A stretch of DNA of 17,098 nt, from assembly GCA_036505615.1 (NCBI GenBank), contig DASXTB010000318.1:1-17098 (forward strand), given 5' to 3'. This document shows positions 1-7,998 of the stretch, piece after piece. The notes beneath the pieces were generated by a model, which had not been told where the DNA came from, did not search any database, and saw nothing but the letters and a program-made list of their open reading frames with translations. Origin of the DNA: DASXTB01 sp036505615 (GTDB lineage Bacteria; Acidobacteriota; UBA6911; JACQSX01). Position numbers and translations under genes: made by a program. Within the stretch, counting starts at the first letter, position 1, and each line of letters begins with the position of its first letter.

Positions 1-113
1 TGCGACGCCTTCAGCGTCGTATGGTTTATGGGGCGGTCAACCGGCGGCGTCGCCCCCGCCTAAGGCGGGCGGGCTTTGCCGCCGGCTATACTCTCTAAAC
101 CCTTCGGGTTTAG
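1..113. repeat. Cluster of palindromic hairpins (non-coding repeat island, left part)
   Basis: Four inverted repeats follow each other. CGACGC at 3-8 pairs with GCGTCG at 14-19. CCGGCGGC at 41-48 pairs with GCCGCCGG at 78-85 and encloses a second hairpin, CCCGCC 55-60 with GGCGGG 64-69. CTAAACCC at 95-102 pairs with GGGTTTAG at 106-113 around a TTC loop. No open frame here looks like a protein; the minus-strand frame at 37-285 is low-complexity translation of these repeats. The left edge continues outside the window. Function unknown; these resemble REP-type repeats. Hairpin pairings are seen directly, and the REP comparison is inference. Confidence 0.75.
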
Positions 114-175
114 CCTCGGGTTTGGACACTTTCGCTGAAAAATGCGGGGTCGCGCCAGGGGCAGGGATTGAACTT

Positions 176-374
176 CGTCCCGGAGGGACGATTCGATAAT
201 AGCCCAGCGATTTATCGCTGGGAATGGGGTGAGCCAAAGAATAGGAGTCCCGTGGGGACGACTGAATCCCTGGCTGGCAATCCAAATCGGCCGTCCCTAC
301 GGGACTTCTTGCTGTGAAGCTTCCTAAACCCAGCGATGAATCGCTGGGCTATTATCGGTTGTCCCTCCGGGACA
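176..374. repeat. 199-bp nested palindrome made of three pairs of self-palindromic hairpins
   Basis: Left half: hairpin CGTCCC 176-181 / GGGACG 185-190, hairpin CCCAGCGAT 203-211 / ATCGCTGGG 214-222, hairpin GTCCC 247-251 / GGGAC 255-259. The right half repeats them in mirror order: GTCCC 293-297 / GGGAC 301-305, CCCAGCGAT 329-337 / ATCGCTGGG 340-348, GTCCC 361-365 / GGGAC 369-373. The three pairs are nearly equidistant from a centre near 275. The linker ATAATAG (196-202) and its complement CTATTAT (348-354) is also kept, while the 223-245 and 307-328 spacers are not similar. This is a head-to-head pair of one three-hairpin unit, as in bacterial interspersed mosaic elements. No RAYT transposase is in the window. 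Confidence 0.85.
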
Positions 375-379
375 GCTTA

Positions 380-446
380 GAGACGCCCTGTGGGGCGTCT
401 CCTGCAGGGATGGGTGATTGCGTGGAGACGGCCCACCGGCCGTCTC
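380..446. repeat. Two GAGACGSCC hairpin repeats
   Basis: Hairpin one is GAGACGCCC 380-388 with GGGCGTCTC 393-401; hairpin two is GAGACGGCC 425-433 with GGCCGTCTC 438-446, each with a 4-nt loop. The second is close to the reverse complement of the first, and the differing stem pair changes on both sides (C-G to G-C), so pairing is conserved. Two more members of the family lie at 3586-3607 and 3627-3648. A further short hairpin, GGCCGCT 469-475 with AGCGGCC 479-485, follows. Nothing coding is credible between here and the promoter at 541. Confidence 0.8.
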
Positions 447-540
447 TCCAAAATCTCCAAACCCGACAGGCCGCTGGAAGCGGCCTGGGCGTGCCGGATC
501 CGTGCTCGGCCTCACGGCCCGCTCCGTTGCCGGGTTGGAT

Positions 541-569
541 TTGACATTATTCCCCCGGGTTGCTATTCT
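541..569 (+). promoter_or_regulatory. Candidate sigma70-type promoter of the suf operon
   Basis: A perfect -35 hexamer TTGACA (541-546) is followed after 17 bp by TATTCT (564-569), which matches four of six positions of the -10 consensus and is preceded by TGC, an extended -10. A start of transcription would fall near 576, about 40 bp before the regulator's start codon. It lies directly after the hairpin island and is the best promoter-like sequence in the window. Seen in the sequence; activity is inferred. Confidence 0.65.
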
Positions 570-581
570 AGGATTGAAATA

Positions 582-596
582 GGACCAAAAGAGTCC
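582..596. promoter_or_regulatory. Candidate Rrf2-type operator dyad (GGAC-N7-GTCC)
   Basis: The dyad GGAC (582-585) and GTCC (593-596), separated by an A-rich 7-bp centre, sits just downstream of the predicted transcription start and before the Rrf2 gene. Its layout resembles type 1 IscR sites, which have GAC/GTC half-sites around an A/T-rich centre. Autoregulation is therefore the simplest reading: the regulator would repress the operon when its cluster is bound. The dyad is seen; which protein binds it is inference. Confidence 0.45.
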
Positions 597-614
597 GAAT
601 TAAGGTATAAGACT

Positions 615-1091
615 ATGATCCGAATGAGCAAATTAACGGATTACGGGATCGTTCTACTGACCTATTTTGCCAATCACCCTGAAGGGTCAGAGTACAGCGC
701 CAGACAATTGGCTGCCGAGACCCATTTGCCACTTCCGATGGTAGGCAAGATTTTGAAGTTGCTGGCACGTGAAGGTCTTTTGGTTTCTCATCGAGGCGCC
801 AGCGGAGGTTATCGGCTGGCTCGAACGCCGGAAAAAATCTCCGTGGCTGAGGCAATCGCTGCCATGGAAGGACCCATTGCGGTCATGGAGTGTATCGACG
901 CCCCCGGCATGTGTATGCACGAAGGCAGATGTTGCGTGCGTGGGAACTGGCACAAGATCAACGCCACAGTTGTCAAAGCATTGCAAGGCATCAGCTTAGT
1001 TGACATGACTCGGCCTTTAGTGGAGAATTTTGTCCCTTTGGGCCGCCTTCAGTCTGGTCCCAGCCCGTCTTCGCTCACCTCTGTTCCCTGA
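615..1091 (+). CDS. Rrf2-family iron-sulfur regulator of the SUF operon
   Basis: A 158-residue DNA-binding regulator. The N-terminal winged helix (about 4-70) starts with the family-typical SKLTDYG and contains the wing RGASGGYRLAR. Four cysteines at C93, C100, C106 and C107, followed by NWHKIN, match the cluster-ligating region of IscR-type and SUF-type Rrf2 regulators, where three cysteines bind a [2Fe-2S] cluster. It probably reports on cluster supply and controls the operon that follows. The start at 615 has AAGG about 9 bp upstream; an ATG at 624 (starting MSKLTDYG) is an alternative. The frame is open back to 390, but that part is hairpin repeat and promoter sequence. The C-terminal 20 residues, rich in S and P, are beyond the usual family end. 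sufB starts 67 bp downstream. Confidence 0.9.
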   Translation: MIRMSKLTDYGIVLLTYFANHPEGSEYSARQLAAETHLPLPMVGKILKLLAREGLLVSHRGASGGYRLARTPEKISVAEAIAAMEGPIAVMECIDAPGMCMHEGRCCVRGNWHKINATVVKALQGISLVDMTRPLVENFVPLGRLQSGPSPSSLTSVP

Positions 1092-1158
1092 AATCAACAG
1101 AGGTGGCTAGCCGATAGTTGCCCGGATTCATAGTTAGTAAGAAGAGGTTAATTGACAA

Positions 1159-2610
<1,452 letters not shown>

Positions 2611-2635
2611 GACTGGTCAGTTGTCCGTTGGCCAG

Positions 2636-2772
2636 CAATCAGCTGTTAGTAAGTAATCAGCTCTCAGCTTTCGGTCAAGGCTGGACTGCTGGGCTGCTGA
2701 CGGCTGAAAGCTGATTGCTGATAGTTGACGGCTTAAAAGGAATCACTGACTACGGGCCACTGACTACGGACA
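2636..2772. repeat. Inverted heptanucleotide (7-bp) repeat array between sufB and sufC
   Basis: From 2696 to 2772 the sequence keeps a strict 7-bp register over 11 units: GCTGACG, GCTGAAA, GCTGATT, GCTGATA, GTTGACG, GCTTAAA, then ACTGACT/ACGG units occurring twice as a 14-bp direct repeat (2745-2758 and 2759-2772). The left part (about 2636-2677) carries the complementary motif TCAGC at 2639, 2657 and 2664, so the whole array can fold back on itself. It fills most of the 176-bp gap, where no gene is credible, and ends about 15 bp before the sufC start, overlapping the region just ahead of its ribosome binding site. Function unknown; could affect mRNA stability or sufC expression. Confidence 0.75.
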
Positions 2773-2786
2773 AAAGGGAAAAACGA

Positions 2787-3548
2787 ATGCTGGAAATTAA
2801 AGACTTACATGTAACGGCTGGCGGCAAGGAAATCCTCCGCGGAATCAATCTCAAGGTCAATGAAGGCGAAGTCCATTCCATCATGGGACCCAATGGATCG
2901 GGCAAGAGCACTCTGGCGCAGGTTCTTGCCGGTCGCGAGTCCTTCGAAGTGACCGAAGGACAGGTTTTCTACGAAGGAAAGGACCTTTTGGAAATGGCTC
3001 CCGAAGATCGTGCCCGTGAGGGCATCTTCATGGCCTTTCAATACCCGGTGGAAATCCCGGGCGTGAGCAATACCTATTTCCTGAGGGCGGCACTAAACAC
3101 GATCCGCAAGCACCGAGGACTGGACGAAGTAGACGCCATGGACTTCCTTAAACTGGTTCGAAACAAGATAAAGCTTCTCAAGATGGACGAAAGCCTCATG
3201 AATCGGCCGATCAACGAGGGGTTCTCGGGCGGCGAAAAAAAGCGAAATGAGATCTTCCAGATGGCGGTGCTGGAACCCAAACTCGCCATCCTCGATGAAA
3301 CCGATTCGGGCCTGGACATCGATGCCTTGAAGATCGTGGCTCAGGGTGTCAACTCTCTACGCAGCAAGGACCGCGCCATCGTAGTGGTGACTCACTACCA
3401 GCGCCTGCTCAATTACATAGTGCCGGATTTTGTGCACGTTCTTTACGATGGCCGAATCGTCAAATCGGGAGGGAAAGATTTGGCGCTAGAACTTGAGGCC
3501 AAGGGTTATTCCTGGGCCGAAGGCCAGCCCGAGGGGGCGGCTGTTTGA
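2787..3548 (+). CDS. sufC: SUF system ATPase SufC
   Basis: A 253-residue ABC-type ATPase that powers the conformational change of SufBD during cluster assembly. Walker A is GPNGSGKS at residues 34-41, the ABC signature is FSGGEKKR, and Walker B is LAILDETDSGLD, with the SufC-typical DETDSGLD wording and the following IVVVTHYQRLL switch histidine. The start at 2787 is preferred because AAGGG lies about 8 bp upstream and MLEIKDLHV is the normal family beginning; the frame stays open upstream to 2715, but those 24 codons are heptamer repeat. The stop codon lies inside a 12-bp palindrome (3546-3557) that begins the sufC-sufD spacer. Confidence 0.98.
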   Translation: MLEIKDLHVTAGGKEILRGINLKVNEGEVHSIMGPNGSGKSTLAQVLAGRESFEVTEGQVFYEGKDLLEMAPEDRAREGIFMAFQYPVEIPGVSNTYFLRAALNTIRKHRGLDEVDAMDFLKLVRNKIKLLKMDESLMNRPINEGFSGGEKKRNEIFQMAVLEPKLAILDETDSGLDIDALKIVAQGVNSLRSKDRAIVVVTHYQRLLNYIVPDFVHVLYDGRIVKSGGKDLALELEAKGYSWAEGQPEGAAV

Positions 3549-3702
3549 TAGCTATCAGCCGTCAGCTGAAACCCAGGGGCATTTCGAGACGGCCTGAGGG
3601 CCGTCTCTTTTGAGTCACAAATCCCTGAGACGGCCCTCAGGCCGTCTCTCCACTAATCGGGAGTATGAGGCTGTATGAAGTCGCTCGCTGATAGCTAGCT
3701 GC
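3546..3702. repeat. Nested inverted repeats between sufC and sufD
   Basis: An outer 10-bp perfect inverted repeat, AGCTATCAGC (3550-3559) and GCTGATAGCT (3687-3696), encloses two hairpins: GAGACGGCC 3586-3594 / GGCCGTCTC 3599-3607, and GAGACGGCC 3627-3635 / GGCCGTCTC 3640-3648. The two 22-bp hairpins are exact reverse complements of each other. The first stem is followed by TTTTG, so it could terminate weakly, but the operon evidently continues. A 12-bp palindrome (3546-3557) overlaps the sufC stop. No gene is visible in this 170-bp spacer. Attenuation or RNA processing within the operon is a possible role; inference only. Confidence 0.8.
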
Positions 3703-3718
3703 TTGGATTGACTACACA

Positions 3719-5065
3719 ATGATTGAAAAAGCGATTAAACACGAAAAGACGAACCATCTGTTGGATCTTCTCCACGCCATCAAGGAGCCGGCAGGGGAGC
3801 CCTTGTGGCTACTGCAGATGCGTAGAAGGGCGGCACGGCGATTCTTAGAATTGGGAATTCCCACGGTACGCGACGAGGATTGGAAGTATACAAACTTAGC
3901 TTCTCTTGCCGATGTTCCCTTCAAGCCGGCCTCGGCCGACGCGAGTTTGCCACGCCAGCAACTGGATCGAATCAACTTTGCAGACTTGCAGTGCACGCGC
4001 TTGGTATTCGTCAACGGCCGCTATTCCGAGAGTCTCTCTTCGCCCGGCGAGTTGGACGGCGTGAAACTGGGAAGTCTTGCCGAAGTTTTACAGATGAAGC
4101 CGGAGATCGTTCAACCCCACCTGGGACAATATGCCAATCTTGAGGAACACGCCTTCAACTCCTTGAACACGGCCCTCATGCGTGATGGAGCTTTTGTCCA
4201 TGTGATGAAGGGAAAAACCGCCGAGAAACCAATTCATCTGCTGTTCGTTTCCACCGCGCACGCCGAACCAGCCACATCGCATCCGCGCAATTTGATCGTG
4301 GCGGAGAGTCAAAGCCAGGCGACCATCGTGGAGAGTTACGTCTCGGTCGGACCCGATGTGTACCTCACAAATCCGGTGACGGAAATCATCCTAGGTGACG
4401 GAGCAGTACTCGATCATTACAAGTTGCAGGACGAAAGCAGGCGCGCCTTTCACGTCGCCACCATGCAGTATCGTCAGGATCGCAACAGCAGTCTCAGGTC
4501 CCATTCCATAACTCTCGGAGGCGTTCTGGTCCGAAATAATCTGACCGCCGTGCTGGATGGAGAAGGGGCTGAATGCACTCTCAACGGCCTTTATCTTGTG
4601 ATGGGCGAGCAGCATATTGACAACCACACTCGGCTCGAGCATGCAAAGCCTCACTGCAGCAGCCGCGAGCTTTACAAAGGCATCCTGGACGACAAATCGA
4701 GAGGGGTTTTTCATGGCCGTATATTGGTCCATAAAGGAGCCCAGAAGACGGATTCCAAACAGACCAACAACAATCTTCTGCTTTCAGATGAAGCGTTGAT
4801 CAATACAAAGCCGCAGCTTGAAATTTATGCAGACGATGTCAAATGCACTCACGGCGCGACCATAGGCCAGCTGGATCAGGATGCGATCTTCTACCTTCGC
4901 TCGCGCGGCATCGGCGAGAAGGCGGCACGCAGCCTCCTGATTTACGCCTTCGCCAGTGAGATCGTGGGACGCGTTAAGGTTGAAGCATTGCGCGCAAAAC
5001 TGGACCAGTTCCTGCTCGGCTGGCTGCCGCAGGGCGAATTGGTGAAGGGAGCGGTACAAAAATGA
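3719..5065 (+). CDS. sufD: Fe-S cluster assembly protein SufD
   Basis: A 448-residue partner of SufB in the SufBC2D scaffold. The N-terminal helical part contains the typical EDWKYTNLASL; the C-terminal beta-helix ends with KCTHGATIGQLDQDAIFYLRSRG-type sequence and the helical tail. H378 in CTHGAT is the counterpart of the histidine of E. coli SufD (H360) proposed to share the nascent cluster with SufB. The central region GEGAECTLNGLY and HTRLEHAKPHCSSRELYKG is also typical. No good ribosome binding site is visible before the ATG at 3719, which follows a repeat-filled spacer; translation may be weak or structure-dependent. The last codons overlap the sufS start in ATGA, so the two are translationally coupled. 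Confidence 0.97.
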   Translation: MIEKAIKHEKTNHLLDLLHAIKEPAGEPLWLLQMRRRAARRFLELGIPTVRDEDWKYTNLASLADVPFKPASADASLPRQQLDRINFADLQCTRLVFVNGRYSESLSSPGELDGVKLGSLAEVLQMKPEIVQPHLGQYANLEEHAFNSLNTALMRDGAFVHVMKGKTAEKPIHLLFVSTAHAEPATSHPRNLIVAESQSQATIVESYVSVGPDVYLTNPVTEIILGDGAVLDHYKLQDESRRAFHVATMQYRQDRNSSLRSHSITLGGVLVRNNLTAVLDGEGAECTLNGLYLVMGEQHIDNHTRLEHAKPHCSSRELYKGILDDKSRGVFHGRILVHKGAQKTDSKQTNNNLLLSDEALINTKPQLEIYADDVKCTHGATIGQLDQDAIFYLRSRGIGEKAARSLLIYAFASEIVGRVKVEALRAKLDQFLLGWLPQGELVKGAVQK

Positions 5066-6336
5066 AAACTGCTCGGGATGTCGCGGCGCCTCGTGCCAGC
5101 TCGTCTTCCAGTACCAGCCTGGATGTGCACCGGATTCGCGAGGATTTTCCGATCCTAGCCCAGAAGATTCAAGGCAAGCGTCTTGTCTATCTGGATAATG
5201 CAGCCACTACACAGAAGCCACAGGCGGTTCTGGATGCGATCCATTCGTACTTCACAGAATACAATTCGAACATCCATCGGGGCGTCCACTGGCTGAGCCA
5301 GCGGGCGACGGAAGCTTACGAAGAGGCGCGAATCAAAGCTCAACGCTTTCTTAATGCGCGCGAATCGCGCGAAATCATTTTCGTCCGGGGAACTACGGAG
5401 GCCATCAACCTCGTCGCCCAGAGCTACGGCAGAATGAACGTCGGCCCGGGGGATGAGGTGATCATCTCGGCCATGGAGCATCATTCCAACATCGTTCCGT
5501 GGCAAATGTTGTGCCAGGAGAAAAATGCCAAGCTGCGCGTGGCCCCGATCAACGACAGCGGAGAATTGTTGCTTGACGAATACGAAAAGCTTTTCAACTC
5601 CCGGACGCGTTTCGTCTCGATAGCCCACGTGTCAAACGCCCTCGGGACCCTCAATCCGATTCGACAGATAATCGATGTCGCCCATCGCCGCAACGTTCCG
5701 GTGCTGCTCGATGGAGCGCAGGCTGCTGCCCATGTGAAAGTGGACGTGCAGGACCTTGAATGCGACTTCTATGCCTTCTCCGGCCACAAGCTCTATGGTC
5801 CGACTGGCGTCGGTGTCCTGTACGGCAAGTCGGCGCTGCTGGAGGCGATGCCGCCTTATCAAGGTGGTGGGGACATGATCAGTTCTGTGACGTTTGAACA
5901 AACGCTCTACAATGTTTTGCCCTTCAAGTTTGAAGCGGGGACTCCCAACATCGCCGGTGGTATCGGGTTGGGAGCGGCGATTGATTATCTTAGTGGGATT
6001 GGTCTGCAACAAGCCGCCGCCTACGAGAACGACCTGCTCGCCTATGCCACCCGGGCCATCGCCGGCATTCCGGGAGTGCGCCTGATCGGGACGGCCAGGG
6101 AGAAGGCGACGGTACTTTCGTTTGTCATCGAGGGGATCCATCCCCATGACATCGGCACTATCCTGGATCAGGACGGAATCGCCATCCGCACCGGCCACCA
6201 TTGCGCCCAGCCGGTAATGGACCGCTTTGGAGTGCCTGCGACAGCGAGAGCATCACTGGCTTTCTACAACACGCGCGAGGAAATTGATGCCCTGGTTGAA
6301 GGAATTCACAAAGTAATCGAGATATTTGACCGATGA
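5062..6336 (+). CDS. sufS: Cysteine desulfurase SufS
   Basis: A 424-residue type II, PLP-dependent cysteine desulfurase that removes sulfur from L-cysteine as a persulfide for cluster assembly. Visible hallmarks: YLDNAATTQKP near the N-terminus, EHHSNIVPWQ, the PLP lysine K243 in SGHKLYGPTG, and the persulfide cysteine C381 in RTGHHCAQP, followed by RASLAFYNT. The short gap around the catalytic cysteine is that of group II enzymes, which need a partner such as SufU or SufE; here SufU is encoded next. The first 20 residues, rich in serine, precede the conserved start VHRIREDFPIL. The 4-bp overlaps with sufD upstream and sufU downstream indicate coupled translation. Confidence 0.98.
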   Translation: MKTARDVAAPRASSSSSTSLDVHRIREDFPILAQKIQGKRLVYLDNAATTQKPQAVLDAIHSYFTEYNSNIHRGVHWLSQRATEAYEEARIKAQRFLNARESREIIFVRGTTEAINLVAQSYGRMNVGPGDEVIISAMEHHSNIVPWQMLCQEKNAKLRVAPINDSGELLLDEYEKLFNSRTRFVSIAHVSNALGTLNPIRQIIDVAHRRNVPVLLDGAQAAAHVKVDVQDLECDFYAFSGHKLYGPTGVGVLYGKSALLEAMPPYQGGGDMISSVTFEQTLYNVLPFKFEAGTPNIAGGIGLGAAIDYLSGIGLQQAAAYENDLLAYATRAIAGIPGVRLIGTAREKATVLSFVIEGIHPHDIGTILDQDGIAIRTGHHCAQPVMDRFGVPATARASLAFYNTREEIDALVEGIHKVIEIFDR

Positions 6337-6785
6337 GCTACTTAAACGACCTTTACCAGGAAGTGATTCTGGACCACAACAAGAAGCCGCGAAACTTCCG
6401 CGAGCTCAAAGAGGCGAACCGGAAAGCCGAAGGGTTTAATCCGCTCTGCGGCGACAAGGTCACGGTTTATCTAAAGCTGGAAAACAATGTGGTCACGGAC
6501 ATTAGTTTTCAGGGAAAGGGGTGCGCCATTTCGACGGCCTCCGCTTCGTTAATGACGGAATCTTTAAAGGGCAAGACGCGAGTGGAGGTGAAAAAACTTT
6601 TTGAAGACTTCCACAATTTGGTAACCGGCAAGACCGGCGGGTTAGACGCGGAGTTGGAGTTGGGAAAGCTGGCCGTATTTCACGGCGTGAGCGAGTTTCC
6701 CATTCGCGTCAAATGCGCCACGCTGGCCTGGCACACGCTGCAGGCAGCGCTGGAGAACAAATTGGAGGCGGTTTCTACCGAATAG
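6333..6785 (+). CDS. sufU: SufU, sulfur acceptor / NifU-N-like scaffold protein
   Basis: A 150-residue SufU-type protein, normal in length. It has the three conserved cysteines C39 (NPLCGD), C64 (KGCAIS) and C128 (RVKCATLAWHT) and the aspartate D41 next to the first; in SufU these bind zinc and accept the persulfide from SufS. The insertion of roughly 18-20 residues between the second and third cysteines (VTGKTGG region) is a SufU trait absent from IscU. It overlaps sufS by 4 bp and no sufE or sufA is visible, so it is the likely sulfur relay. A heptamer repeat begins directly after its stop codon. Confidence 0.96.
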   Translation: MSYLNDLYQEVILDHNKKPRNFRELKEANRKAEGFNPLCGDKVTVYLKLENNVVTDISFQGKGCAISTASASLMTESLKGKTRVEVKKLFEDFHNLVTGKTGGLDAELELGKLAVFHGVSEFPIRVKCATLAWHTLQAALENKLEAVSTE

Positions 6786-6787
6786 CT

Positions 6788-6893
6788 AGTTCGAAAGTCC
6801 AAAGTCGAAGGTCCAAAGTCAAAAGCGCCTGTTTTGGACTTTTCGATCCTGGACCTTGGACTTTCGACTTTGGACCTTGGACTTTCGACTAGG
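6788..6893. repeat. Inverted heptanucleotide array between sufU and the rhodanese-fusion gene
   Basis: Left arm: four 7-bp units GAAAGTC, CAAAGTC, GAAGGTC, CAAAGTC at 6793-6820. Right arm: units of GACCTTG, GACTTTC and GACTTTG type in unbroken 7-bp register from 6845 to 6893, plus one at 6837 one base out of phase. The arms are reverse complements apart from the number of units, so a long stem with a loop near 6821-6836 can form. The array starts two bases after the sufU stop and ends about 7 bp before the next start codon, leaving room only for its ribosome binding site. No gene lies here; frames crossing it are repeat translation. Confidence 0.85.
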
Positions 6894-6900
6894 AATTGGG

Positions 6901-7422
6901 ATGTCAACGAAAATCAGACCACACACCACCATGGGAGAAATTCTGGCCGAATATCCCAGCGCCAAGATCGCGTTGTTCCAGCGTTATCACGTCGGGGGCT
7001 GTGCCAGTTGCGGTTACGAGTTGACGGAAACCTTAGAGCAGGTTCGCCAGAAACACAGCATCCAGGACTCGCTCGAGCAGATAATCGCTTGTATTCATGA
7101 GAGCGAAGATGTCGAGGCAAAACTGCATGTTTCCCCCGAGCAGTTGGCGGCGGCCGTCAAGCGTAAGGATTTACTTTTGATTCTCGACGCGCGATCGGCC
7201 GGCGAGTATCAGGCAGGGCATTTGCCCGGGGCGCACCACCTAACCTTGGAGCTGAAGTTTGAGGGGCTCGACACCTGGCCGAAAGACACGCCGATTGTCT
7301 TCTACTCGAATGAAGGAGGCCGCAGTCTGGACGCGGCTTCTTATTTTGGCGCGTATGGCTTCACCAATGTACGGAGCCTTGACGGCGGCTTGAAAGCGTG
7401 GCGAGAAGTCATTACGAAATAG
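6901..7422 (+). CDS. CxxC (DUF1858-like) domain fused to a rhodanese-like domain without catalytic cysteine
   Basis: A 173-residue cytosolic protein. Residues about 7-55 resemble the DUF1858 / hybrid-cluster-associated disulfide domain (THTMGEIL-type start, YHVGGCASCGYELTETLEQ), with a redox or metal-binding C34-x2-C37 pair. Residues about 83-173 form a rhodanese domain: LLILDARSAGEYQAGHLPGA and a C-terminal DGGLKAW. In the active loop the usual C-x2-G-x-R-S becomes S-N-E-G-G-R-S, so the persulfide cysteine is replaced by S136 and sulfurtransferase activity is unlikely. AGGA about 6 bp upstream supports the start at 6901; the frame is open back to 6856 in repeat sequence. Placed 7 bp before sufT, it probably serves cluster assembly as a redox, carrier or docking protein. 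Function is inferred. Confidence 0.85.
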   Translation: MSTKIRPHTTMGEILAEYPSAKIALFQRYHVGGCASCGYELTETLEQVRQKHSIQDSLEQIIACIHESEDVEAKLHVSPEQLAAAVKRKDLLLILDARSAGEYQAGHLPGAHHLTLELKFEGLDTWPKDTPIVFYSNEGGRSLDAASYFGAYGFTNVRSLDGGLKAWREVITK

Positions 7423-7429
7423 CAAACCT

Positions 7430-7900
7430 ATGACCGAAAAAACTGAAGTTACCGACGCTGAGCGACAGACAACTGAATCCCATCAGCCCGAGGCGCAGCA
7501 AGCTGAGGCGGGCAAGCCAGTTTTCGGGGAACATGGCGGGCAGCAACCGGAACCTATCGAAGCAGCCGCGCCGCCGTCTGCTCATCGCCCAGACCTCAAG
7601 CAGCTGGAAGAGAAAATCATCGAAGTTCTAAAAACAGTCTACGATCCTGAGATTCCAGTCAATATCTGGGAGCTGGGACTAGTTTATCACCTCGATGTTG
7701 CACCCCTGGGAATTGTAAACATCCAAATGACTCTGACATCTCCCTCCTGCCCCGTTGCCGAGTCACTGCCGCCGGAAGTGGAAGCCAAGGTGAGAAGTAT
7801 TTCAGGAGTGACCGATGTCAATCTGGAACTGGTCTGGGATCCTCCCTGGAGTATGGACAAGATGTCGGAAGCAGCCAGGCTGCAACTTGGATTGCTGTGA
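7430..7900 (+). CDS. sufT: SufT, MIP18/DUF59-family Fe-S maturation protein
   Basis: A 156-residue protein. The DUF59 domain spans about 57-140 with DPEIPVNIWELGLVY, the conserved cysteine C107 in TLTSPSCPVAE, and the SufT-type ending WDPPWSMDKMSEAARLQLGLL, which separates it from other DUF59 proteins such as PaaD. SufT helps cluster delivery or maturation of Fe-S enzymes; how is not settled. The first 55 residues are an unusual low-complexity extension rich in Q, E, A and P with no recognisable domain, longer than I would expect for a stand-alone DUF59 protein. It follows the rhodanese-fusion gene by 7 bp and closes the operon. Confidence 0.93.
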   Translation: MTEKTEVTDAERQTTESHQPEAQQAEAGKPVFGEHGGQQPEPIEAAAPPSAHRPDLKQLEEKIIEVLKTVYDPEIPVNIWELGLVYHLDVAPLGIVNIQMTLTSPSCPVAESLPPEVEAKVRSISGVTDVNLELVWDPPWSMDKMSEAARLQLGLL

Positions 7901-7919
7901 CTGGTTAAGTCTTCCAGTC
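7899..7919 (+). terminator. Weak candidate terminator stem after sufT
   Basis: GACTGG (7899-7904) can pair with CCAGTC (7914-7919) over a 9-nt loop, overlapping the last two bases of the sufT stop codon. Only GTTTCG follows, so there is no true U-run. It may mark the end of the operon, but it is weak and could be chance. The remainder of the 98-bp gap to the sortase is C/T-rich without a clear promoter. Confidence 0.25.
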
Positions 7920-7998
7920 GTTTCGACTCCGCCCCTTGCCCCCGGCTCCTTCCTTCCCTGAGAAATGATGCTAAGCTAAAAATGGTAGGATGATTGAA

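Noticed and set aside
37..285. Minus-strand 82-residue open frame
   Set aside because: It is translation of the hairpin array; no ribosome site and low-complexity, repeat-derived composition.
390..614. Upstream in-frame extension of the Rrf2 gene
   Set aside because: Runs through repeats, the promoter and the operator dyad; the family N-terminus begins at 615 or 624.
3586..3612. Rho-independent terminator after sufC
   Set aside because: The stem is followed by TTTTG only, an inverted copy lies next to it, and the operon continues; treated as a repeat.
6788..6893. Riboswitch or T-box candidate before the rhodanese fusion
   Set aside because: The structure is fully explained by inverted heptamers; no recognised riboswitch core.
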